Under the pieces are notes generated by a model. That model was not told the origin of the DNA and ran no database searches. It was given only the letters and a program-made list of their open reading frames with translations. This document shows, in pieces, positions 34,913 through 40,519 of a DNA stretch of 40,519 nt. Numbering within the stretch: position 1 is the stretch's first letter; each line of letters starts with the position of its first letter. This stretch comes from a virus. The position numbers and the translations under genes were made by a program. The stretch covers positions 1 through 40,519 of the IMG/VR virus record IMGVR_UViG_3300003437_000058. One strand, given 5' to 3'.

Positions 34913-35518
34913 ATGGCTACAGTAGAAGAATCCTATTTGGATAAATTAAAAGACGCAATAAAGACCAATTCTGTAACTGCTAAAGCAAGAGCAGCAGGTA
35001 ACTGGTTTCGCTCAATTGTCAATAGAACAAAGGGTCAATTTTCTGATGAAACGCCAAAGACAATACTTTCACGTTCAGAAAGTTTGGTGTCTCAAAGTGT
35101 ACTAGGGAAAATGTATTTCTATTCCTATGATCCTAAATGGAAAAATGATCTTCCCTGGTATGATACCTTTCCTTTGGTTTTTCCTATTGAAAAATATCCA
35201 GATGGATTTCTTGGGTTGAACTTTCATTATCTTGCACCAAAACATAGAGCTATATTAATGGATCAACTTAAAGCATTTGCTAATAATAAGGCGTATGATG
35301 AAACCACTAAATTGAAATTGACATATAATATGCTAAAAGGTTTCACCAAGATTAAAAGAGCAAAACCAACAGTACACAGATATCTTTCAAGTAAGGTTAA
35401 ATCTCAGTATGTACTTGTTAATGCAGATGAATGGGAAGTAGCACTTTTTCTACCAGTAGAAAGATTTAGAAAAGCAACCAAAAAGAAAGTATGGGCACAT
35501 AGTAAAGGAATGTTTTAA
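34913..35518 (+). CDS. Conserved T4-like structural/assembly protein of unknown function
   Basis: This 201-residue protein starts with a basic helix (LDKLKDAIKTNSVTAKARAA, then GNWFRSIVNRTKG), followed by MYFYSYDPKWKNDLPWYDTF and FPIEKYPDGFLGLNFHYLAP, with RAILMDQL after. I recall close relatives beside gp4 in marine T4-like phages, always unnamed. The end is strongly basic (ERFRKATKKKVWAHSKGMF), which could bind DNA or RNA. It is 7 bp after gp4 and its stop overlaps the next ATG (TAATG), so it is likely co-translated with the tube-family protein. A head-completion or tail-initiation role is inference. Confidence 0.72.
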   Translation: MATVEESYLDKLKDAIKTNSVTAKARAAGNWFRSIVNRTKGQFSDETPKTILSRSESLVSQSVLGKMYFYSYDPKWKNDLPWYDTFPLVFPIEKYPDGFLGLNFHYLAPKHRAILMDQLKAFANNKAYDETTKLKLTYNMLKGFTKIKRAKPTVHRYLSSKVKSQYVLVNADEWEVALFLPVERFRKATKKKVWAHSKGMF

Positions 35519-36093
35519 TGGCAGCACCAGCACCGACAGCACGAGCAGATTTTGCAATATCTGATTTTATAGCCAAATTGGATGGTCTAGGAGGTTATGC
35601 AAAAAGAAATAGATTTACTGTTCAAATTATACCACCGGATTCATTAGTTACTAATGTTTCAGCTTCTGCAATAGAATTTCTTATTAAAGCTATATCATTT
35701 CCAGGTAGATCTTTCGGATCAACCACTTTCAGAAGTGGTGGTAAATATGGTTTAGAAGTTCCGTATGAAGTGACAGAAGAACCCGTAGCAATTACTTTCT
35801 TAGGTACAAATGATTGGAAAGCTAGAAAGTTTTGGTATGATTGGCATGAGCATATACAAAGTAATTCTTCATATAATATGCAATATTATAAAAAATTTAT
35901 AGGGACCGTTACAATTTCAGTTTATAATGAAGAATCACAAGTAGCAGGAGGAACAAGTGGAACTGCCACTCATAAAGTAACATTACATGAATGTTGGCCG
36001 AAAACAATAGGTGCTATAGAGTTAGGATGGGAAAGCGGTGAGTTAGTAGATTTTACAGTAGATATTGCATATAGCTGGTGGACACAAGAATAA
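35518..36093 (+). CDS. Tail tube family protein (gp19/gp54-like)
   Basis: The 191-residue product has a short helical lead (FAISDFIAKLDGLGGYAKRN), then FTVQII, IEFLIKAISFPGRSFGS and a typical final part WPKTIGAIELGWESGELVDF with TVDIAYSWW. This closing pattern is that of Phage_T4_gp19 tube proteins, to which T4 gp54 (320 residues) also belongs. The length and ending look closer to gp19 (163). The position, between gp4 and the gp26/tape-measure genes and away from the sheath gene, favours a tube initiator on the baseplate. The major tube gene would be expected next to gp18, outside this window. Which role it has cannot be settled here. Confidence 0.82.
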   Translation: MAAPAPTARADFAISDFIAKLDGLGGYAKRNRFTVQIIPPDSLVTNVSASAIEFLIKAISFPGRSFGSTTFRSGGKYGLEVPYEVTEEPVAITFLGTNDWKARKFWYDWHEHIQSNSSYNMQYYKKFIGTVTISVYNEESQVAGGTSGTATHKVTLHECWPKTIGAIELGWESGELVDFTVDIAYSWWTQE

Positions 36094-36128
36094 GAGTCCA
36101 ATTTTTATAATTATTATAGGAGAATATT

Positions 36129-36875
36129 ATGGCTTTACCAAAGGTAAGCACACCCACTTATGAATTGACAGTACCATCTTCTGGTGAGAAAGTCAGTTAC
36201 AGACCTTTTCTTGTAAAAGAAGAAAAGACATTATTAATGGCTGCGGAAGATCAAAACGTATCTTCCATCACCAAAGCTATGAAAGATATTATATCTGCTT
36301 GTACAGAAGGAGATTTAGATATTAAAAATCTCGCTTCTTATGATATCGAATATATTTTTCTTCAACTTAGAGGAAAATCGATTGGTGATGTAGTAGATCT
36401 TAATCTAGAAAAACCAAAATCTATTGAATGTAAAGAACCTGACTGTCCTGGGAGTAGCGAAGTTAAAGTCAATATTAATGATATAAAAATTGACACTTCA
36501 ACAATATTAGACTCTGAGATAGAACTTACAGAAGATATTGGTATAAAACTAGGATTTCCTAAAATTGATACAGTACAAAAATATGTCGGCAAAGGTGGAG
36601 AACTGGGTCAAGAAGGAGTATTTAGAATGATTAATGATTGTATTGAATATATTTGGGAAGGTAAAGGAAAATCCCAGGAAATATACAAAGCAAAAGATTC
36701 TACTAAAAAAGAATTAACCGATTTTATTGAATCTCTTAATACCGAACAATTTAATAAAATACGAGCGTTTTTTGAATCAATGCCCAGACTAAAACATGAA
36801 ATTACATGGACATGTTCGAAATGTGACAAGTCAGCACCCCTGCTACTTGAGGGGATTGACTCTTTTTTCGGATAG
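36129..36875 (+). CDS. gp26: gp26-like baseplate hub / tail assembly chaperone
   Basis: This 248-residue protein begins MALPKVSTPTYELTVPSSGE and continues SYRPFLVKEEKTLLMAAED, matching gp26 of T4-like phages (T4 gp26 208, gp51 249). Four cysteines (101, 106, 229, 232; ECKEPDC and TCSKC) could bind one zinc. It ends GIDSFFG at a TAG. It lies directly before the tape-measure gene, where long-tailed phages encode the tail assembly chaperone whose longer form arises by frameshifting. A T TTT TTC slippery site at 36863-36869 in the last codons, and an open -1 frame behind it, suggest the same here. The start follows an AGGAGA ribosome binding site. Confidence 0.85.
   Translation: MALPKVSTPTYELTVPSSGEKVSYRPFLVKEEKTLLMAAEDQNVSSITKAMKDIISACTEGDLDIKNLASYDIEYIFLQLRGKSIGDVVDLNLEKPKSIECKEPDCPGSSEVKVNINDIKIDTSTILDSEIELTEDIGIKLGFPKIDTVQKYVGKGGELGQEGVFRMINDCIEYIWEGKGKSQEIYKAKDSTKKELTDFIESLNTEQFNKIRAFFESMPRLKHEITWTCSKCDKSAPLLLEGIDSFFG
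36849..36854 (+). promoter_or_regulatory. Shine-Dalgarno-like stimulator before the slippery site
   Basis: GAGGGG occurs inside the gp26-like coding sequence eight bases before the slippery heptamer. Internal Shine-Dalgarno-like sites at about this distance stimulate -1 frameshifting in bacteria, as in dnaX. The sequence also encodes Glu-Gly, so its role as a stimulator is inferred. Confidence 0.5.
36863..36869 (+). other. Predicted -1 ribosomal frameshift slippery site
   Basis: T TTT TTC in the correct phase (zero-frame codons TCT TTT TTC) fits the X XXY YYZ rule for -1 slippage. After a shift the next codons are CGG ATA GGG CTG and the frame stays open for 66 codons to a TAA at 37067-37069. 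A weak stem, GAGT with ACTC around CATGAT, begins 10 bases downstream. The zero frame stops four bases after the slip, at TAG 36873-36875. Confidence 0.72.
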
Positions 36876-37069
36876 GGCTGAGTCATGATACTCTGGCGAA
36901 TCATTATCAAACAAACTTCGCTATGATTCAGCATCATAAGTGGAGTTTAACAGAACTTGATAATATGATTCCATTCGAAAGAGAAATATATGCAATGTTA
37001 TTACAACAATGGATTAAAGAAGAGAATGATAGAATAAAAGAACAGAACCTTAAATCAGGGAGAAGATAA
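36869..37069 (+). CDS. C-terminal extension of gp26-like protein in the -1 frame (gpGT-like)
   Basis: After -1 slippage this adds 66 residues (RIGLSHDTLANHYQTNFAMI, ELDNMIPFEREIYAMLLQQW, then KEENDRIKEQNLKSGRR) to residues 1-247 of the gp26-like protein, giving about 313. The extension is mostly helix with a basic end, comparable to the T domain of lambda gpGT, which carries the tape measure to the tail. It ends immediately before the tape-measure ATG (TAA ATG). An internal ATG at 36923 would give 48 residues but has no ribosome binding site. The protein-like composition and conserved W and PF..EIY pattern make this more than chance. Confidence 0.7.
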   Translation, partial: RIGLSHDTLANHYQTNFAMIQHHKWSLTELDNMIPFEREIYAMLLQQWIKEENDRIKEQNLKSGRR

Positions 37070-39472
37070 ATGGCAGAAATTCCTGCTTCTGAATCATCAT
37101 TAAATAAAATAACGGATCAACTAAAGGATCAAAATTACAAGCTTACTCAACTCCGTAACATAGGTGAGGCTCAAGCTGAAAATGCAACAGACCTTGTTCA
37201 ACCGATTGCTGAATTGGTTCGCCAAGGTGAAGCTCAAATTGAAGCCGCACAAGATGCTGCCAGGCTTTCTGCAGAAGCCGCTAGAGAAGCGGCTAGAAAA
37301 GGAAAAGGAGATGAAGAAGGTCCTGAAGTTGCTGTTAAAGTAGAAATGGAAGAAGCTCCAAGTTTATTCAAAAAATTGAAACTGGGTGGTTTAGCATTGT
37401 CATTCCTTGGCTCTGCATTGACGGGACTTACTACCGCATTTACATGGTTGGGTAATATGTTTGGACCCAAACTGTTACTAAAATTAAAAGGTCTTGCGCC
37501 TTGGGCAATGATCATAACTGGTCTTACCATGGCTATTGAGGATGGAATTACTGGATGGTTAAGTGCAGAGAGCTGGGGGGTAAGTAAAACTTCTGGTTTC
37601 TTAGGTGCATTTTTTGGTGGAGATGCAAATGGTGGAATAAAGAATGCATTCAAAAATGCTGGAAAATGGGCATTGATTGGTGCAGGAGTTGGTAGTTTTA
37701 TTCCAGTAGTTGGAACTATTATTGGAGGTTTAATTGGTGCGGTAATAGGTGGAATACTTGGATTTATTGGTGGTAAAAAACTTGCGAAAGGTTTTGATAA
37801 AATAGGTGCATGGTTCAAAAAACAATTTGATGACCTTATTTTAGGACCAATCAAAGCAATATGGGATCTCATTGCACCAGACTGGGCAAAATCAGTAACA
37901 AATAATATGGAATGGAGTGACCTACTTCCTCCCGGCCTAACCAAACTTTTCAATGGTGAATACTTTACATTTGATTTTCCAAAATTTGAATGGGTAGATA
38001 TCTTTCCAAAATTCCTAGTTGATCTTTTCAAAAATTCGATGAAGGGTGTAAAAGAAGCAGATTTTAAATGGACAGATTTAATGCCAAAATTTCTTGTTAA
38101 GTTTTTCTCAGGTGAATACGATAAAGAAGGTTCATTTGAATGGAGTGATCTCCTACCAGGATTCATTACCAAAATAATCGGCGTTGCAAAAACTGCATGG
38201 GCAGATACTCCGTTCACATGGAAAAGTTTAGTACCAAATTTCATTCTTAAAATCATAGATGGATTTACAGCAACAGGAGAATTTTCATGGATGGATTTGG
38301 TTCCAAAATTCATATCAGACTTAGTAGCAGCAGGCGCAGATGAAGCAACCAAAACTGGTGCATTTAGTTGGAAGGCTCTTCTCCCAGATTGGATGATAGG
38401 TGCATGGGATTCTACAAAAGGATTAGCTAGACAAGTAGGTGCTTTTGATTGGAGAGCAATACTTCCAAAATTTATTGCAGATTTATTTCCAGGAGATCAA
38501 CCCCTAACAATCGCCGCTGGATTAAGTGCTGTCGCTGGATTTGATTGGAGAGCATTACTTCCAAAATTTATTGCTGATCTATTTCCAGGAGATAAACCTC
38601 TTACTATAGCGGCCGGATTGGCAGCAGTAGGTGCATGGAATTGGAAATCTCTCTTACCAAAATTTATTCAAGACTTCATTACTGATCCTACACAACTCGC
38701 AGGAGATGAATATAAGTTTGATTGGAAAGATCTCTTACCTGAATTTATTAGAGATTTCTTCGGTGACAAGAAGATTGATAAGGTTGCAAAAACAGCCGGT
38801 CTAGCTATGGATTGGTGGAAGTCTCTACTTCCCGATTTCATTGTAAATATAATGGAAGGCAAGTCTCCATTCGCAGACAGAGATGAGGGTGCAGACCTGA
38901 AGAAAGCAGAAGAAGCTAAAAAGAAACTTGGAGAAGGTGTAGCTGATCTGACTGGTGGAGATGCGGGTGGTGGAATCGCAGATATGTTTAATCTTGGAAC
39001 TTTGATGGCTCCAATTAGGGATAAGATAACAACTCTCCTAGATCCAAAAACCGCGCCTTGGGGATTGGGTAAATTTACTGGGTTTTTACAAGAAAAACTA
39101 TTAGCCATGATACCAGCAGTTGGCAAAATGGCAGAAGGTGGTTTGGTAGGATTGTCTAAAATGGGACCACAAAGTATGGGTGCAGCTATGGGGCTTGAAA
39201 GTGGTGGATTGTTTACTCTGTCTCAGGGGGAATTCGTTCTTGACAATCAAGCTGCAGCAACATTCCTACAAGCGGCTTCGATATTAAAAGGACAAGATTT
39301 AAGTAGTGGTCAAAGTCTTATGGACTTAGAGAGAGACAAGCAGAGAACAGTCGGATCATCGAGCACTGTGGTTGTTAATAATACAACAAGTAACCAAGTA
39401 AACTCTTCTCAACCTGTAGTACTCCCCGCCTCAGGAGTTAGTCCAGCTAGTCCAGAGACAAGGATGAGTTGA
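37070..39472 (+). CDS. Tail tape-measure protein (gp29 position) with 12 tryptophan repeats
   Basis: This 800-residue protein is in the place of a tape measure, right after the frameshifted chaperone. It has an N-terminal coiled-coil region (residues 1-80, Glu/Ala-rich), hydrophobic Gly-rich segments near 105-130, 140-165 and 200-240 (GAGVGSFIPVVGTIIGGLIG) like those that insert in membranes, then about 12 degenerate repeats F.W..LLP.FI..L from 279 to 595. The C-terminus has AEGGLVGLS and LSQGEFVLDN, a motif often found near the end of tape measures. It should fill the tail tube, set its length and be ejected with DNA. No gp29 homology is obvious by eye. It starts just after a GGGAGAAG ribosome binding site. 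Confidence 0.82.
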   Translation: MAEIPASESSLNKITDQLKDQNYKLTQLRNIGEAQAENATDLVQPIAELVRQGEAQIEAAQDAARLSAEAAREAARKGKGDEEGPEVAVKVEMEEAPSLFKKLKLGGLALSFLGSALTGLTTAFTWLGNMFGPKLLLKLKGLAPWAMIITGLTMAIEDGITGWLSAESWGVSKTSGFLGAFFGGDANGGIKNAFKNAGKWALIGAGVGSFIPVVGTIIGGLIGAVIGGILGFIGGKKLAKGFDKIGAWFKKQFDDLILGPIKAIWDLIAPDWAKSVTNNMEWSDLLPPGLTKLFNGEYFTFDFPKFEWVDIFPKFLVDLFKNSMKGVKEADFKWTDLMPKFLVKFFSGEYDKEGSFEWSDLLPGFITKIIGVAKTAWADTPFTWKSLVPNFILKIIDGFTATGEFSWMDLVPKFISDLVAAGADEATKTGAFSWKALLPDWMIGAWDSTKGLARQVGAFDWRAILPKFIADLFPGDQPLTIAAGLSAVAGFDWRALLPKFIADLFPGDKPLTIAAGLAAVGAWNWKSLLPKFIQDFITDPTQLAGDEYKFDWKDLLPEFIRDFFGDKKIDKVAKTAGLAMDWWKSLLPDFIVNIMEGKSPFADRDEGADLKKAEEAKKKLGEGVADLTGGDAGGGIADMFNLGTLMAPIRDKITTLLDPKTAPWGLGKFTGFLQEKLLAMIPAVGKMAEGGLVGLSKMGPQSMGAAMGLESGGLFTLSQGEFVLDNQAAATFLQAASILKGQDLSSGQSLMDLERDKQRTVGSSSTVVVNNTTSNQVNSSQPVVLPASGVSPASPETRMS
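37905..38865 (+). repeat. Twelve degenerate F.W..LLP.F repeats in the tape measure
   Basis: The coding sequence holds about twelve units of 20-32 codons, each with an aromatic-x-Trp, a short polar pair, Leu-Leu/Val-Pro and an aromatic/Phe-Ile helix (for example FEWSDLLPGFI, FTWKSLVPNFI, FSWMDLVPKFI, FDWKDLLPEFI). Spacers differ in length and composition. The regular spacing suggests stacked helical units, perhaps each matching a tube or trimer step. Confidence 0.85.
38444..38635 (+). repeat. Two adjacent 96-bp tandem copies inside the tape measure
   Basis: Units 38444-38539 and 38540-38635 encode nearly the same 32 residues (FDWRA[IL]LPKFIADLFPGD, then .PLTIAAGL.AV). They differ mainly at third codon positions. 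They are the most alike pair of the twelve units, so they are the most recent duplication. Confidence 0.9.
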
Positions 39473-39483
39473 GCAATTAAGTT

Positions 39484-39615
39484 TTATTTATAATATCCAT
39501 CTGACAAATAGTAAATAAGGGCGTCAATCAAATCAGGGTCTCCCCATGATGATGCCGCCCATATTACTAACAAAGCACAGAATAAAAATCCAAACAAATT
39601 ACTTTCTTTACTCAT
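39484..39615 (-). CDS. Small membrane peptide downstream of gp32 (43 aa)
   Basis: Hand translation gives MSKESNLFGFLFCALLVIWA ending in LIYYLSDGYYK. Residues 7-22 are a hydrophobic segment (LFGFLFCALLVIWAAS) long enough for one membrane span, followed by WGDPDLIDALIYYL. The ATG overlaps the gp32 stop by one base (TAATG), so it is probably co-translated with gp32. It is oriented toward the tape-measure gene, 11 bp from its stop. A short membrane peptide beside an early/middle replication gene could act on the host envelope or replication machinery, but no family is recognised. Confidence 0.65.
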   Translation of the reverse strand: MSKESNLFGFLFCALLVIWAASSWGDPDLIDALIYYLSDGYYK

Positions 39616-40514
39616 TATTCTTGTTCAGCCAATTTTGCAAAGTATGAATACTCTTCTGTATCACCAGCTGAACCGGCTGATTCTGCGGTTGTAATACTTT
39701 CAACAACAGGATCTACATGGGGAGTAGTCATAGGTTTACCACCATCAAATGGCGCATCGAAACTATTAGACTTTGGTGTAGGGGTATTAGTTGTTACTCC
39801 AAGTACTCTATCCAATTTCTCTTTCAACTCTGCATAAGTCTTGAAGTTCTTTGGATCAGTAAAATCTTCCAATGAATGTTCTGTTTTCCAAATTTCTTCC
39901 ATCTTAGCGTCATCTGCATCAAGAGGAGCTGGATTTTCAAATTCACTCTTATCATAATTTGAGAACCCATCAATCTTACGAATCTTTATTTTGAAATTCG
40001 CGCCTTCCCATAAATCAAAGGGATTGACTGGAGTTTCATCTTCGAATTGAGGATTCATCTTATCATTGAGTTTGTCCCAGATTTTCTTCCCATACTTGTA
40101 CAGGCGAACTTGATTTTCGTTCTGAGGATTTGCTGGGTCTTTGAGAACATAAACATTTGAGACATAAGTAAGTCTACGTTTCTGTTTACGGGCGATCTCT
40201 TTGTTCGCCTCGATACCTGAGTTCCAGAGTTGTGAATTATGTTCACTTACTGGATCTTTTTGACCAAGAGTGGTCAAAGAGTTTTCAATGTACCATCCAC
40301 CGGGTCCTTGAAATCCATGATTCCATGAACGTGACCAGGGGAGATCTTCTCCATCTGGAGCAGGGAGGAATCGAACAACGGCCATTCCGTTGCCTGACTT
40401 GTCCAATTCTGGACGCCAGAATCGATCATCATCACCTTGACCTCTTGAGGGGGTATTTATTTTTGCGGTTTCTTTTAGGAGGGATTGGAGTTTATCTCCA
40501 CGTTTTTTCTTCAT
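39615..40514 (-). CDS. gp32: Single-stranded DNA-binding protein gp32 (possibly 5'-partial)
   Basis: The 299 residues visible match T4-like gp32. NGMAVVRFLPAPDGEDLPW, NHGFQGPGGWYIENSLTTLG, KRRLTYVSNVYVLKDPANP, KYGKKIWDKL, PFDLWEGANFKIKI and DGFSNYDKSEF trace the OB-fold core; LEDFTDPKNFKTYAELKEKL follows. gp32 coats ssDNA and organises replication, recombination and repair. The T4 zinc ligands (His64, Cys77, Cys87, Cys90) are not present; the whole protein has no cysteine, as I recall for cyanophages. The frame remains open upstream of this ATG to the window edge, so the true start, with the basic cooperative-binding arm, may lie outside. The C-terminus ends SYFAKLAEQE, the usual acidic protein-interaction tail. 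Confidence 0.93.
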   Translation of the reverse strand: MKKKRGDKLQSLLKETAKINTPSRGQGDDDRFWRPELDKSGNGMAVVRFLPAPDGEDLPWSRSWNHGFQGPGGWYIENSLTTLGQKDPVSEHNSQLWNSGIEANKEIARKQKRRLTYVSNVYVLKDPANPQNENQVRLYKYGKKIWDKLNDKMNPQFEDETPVNPFDLWEGANFKIKIRKIDGFSNYDKSEFENPAPLDADDAKMEEIWKTEHSLEDFTDPKNFKTYAELKEKLDRVLGVTTNTPTPKSNSFDAPFDGGKPMTTPHVDPVVESITTAESAGSAGDTEEYSYFAKLAEQE

Positions 40515-40519
40515 ATCTG

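Noticed and set aside
36923-37069. Independent 48-residue gene starting at ATG 36923
   Set aside because: There is no ribosome binding site before it, and the open frame with protein-like sequence extends upstream to the slippery site, which favours a frameshift.
37234-38352. Long antisense open frame of 372 codons opposite the tape measure
   Set aside because: It mirrors the repeated F.W..LLP codons of the real gene, has no ribosome binding site, and its product is an Asn/Pro/Ser-rich shadow without recognisable motifs.
39485-39492. Exact TATAAATA on the minus strand in the end of the 43-residue gene
   Set aside because: It would fire into the 3' end of the tape-measure gene in antisense with no downstream minus-strand gene nearby; it is made by codons for Tyr-Tyr-Lys plus stop.

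Overview
The window is a 40.5-kb, AT-rich, very tightly packed stretch of a T4-like contractile-tailed phage (myovirus) genome. The set of proteins (lysozyme-less gp5, a DUF4815-type giant structural protein, a cysteine-free gp32, inserted beta-modules, a virion-neighbouring 2OG-Fe(II) oxygenase) looks like the marine branch that includes cyanomyoviruses and the Pelagibacter myophages. The host cannot be fixed from the sequence, and I see no bacterial genes, tRNAs, insertion sequences or CRISPR arrays.

Layout. From about 34.43 kb down to position 1, one long minus-strand late operon builds the baseplate and neck. In transcription order it holds gp48-like tube cap, gp53 wedge, gp27-like hub, gp5-like spike, four unassigned structural proteins, gp25 and gp6 wedge, a 2,359-residue protein in the gp7 position, gp8, a 2,264-residue DUF4815-type protein, a small coiled-coil protein, a tail-fibre-like protein with a C-terminal S74 chaperone, a 2OG-Fe(II) oxygenase, a small beta-protein, then neck proteins gp13 and gp14 and the first 209 codons of gp15. 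Diverging from it at 34.48 kb, a plus-strand operon runs gp4 head-completion nuclease, a conserved unknown, a tail-tube-family protein, a gp26-like assembly protein with what looks like a -1 programmed frameshift, and an 800-residue tape-measure protein. Converging on this at the right end are an unlisted 43-residue membrane peptide and the ssDNA-binding protein gp32, which runs to the window edge.

How it fits together. The genes supply nearly a whole baseplate (hub, spike, wedges, tube initiation and cap), the tape measure with its frameshifted chaperone, and the neck that joins head and tail. Sheath, major capsid, portal and terminase genes lie outside. Three matches to the T4 late promoter core (NATAAATA) sit in intergenic DNA before minus-strand genes (34476-34483, 14561-14568, 2897-2904) and a fourth is intragenic (5889-5896). 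Two of the intergenic ones overlap hairpins.

No intergenic gap exceeds 300 bp. The strongest items for a second look are the in-phase T TTT TTC slippery site at the end of the gp26-like gene, the 12-fold tryptophan repeat in the tape measure, a recurrent beta-module scattered through five neck and baseplate proteins, acidic ED-rich repeats in the gp7-position protein, and the promoter/hairpin overlaps.
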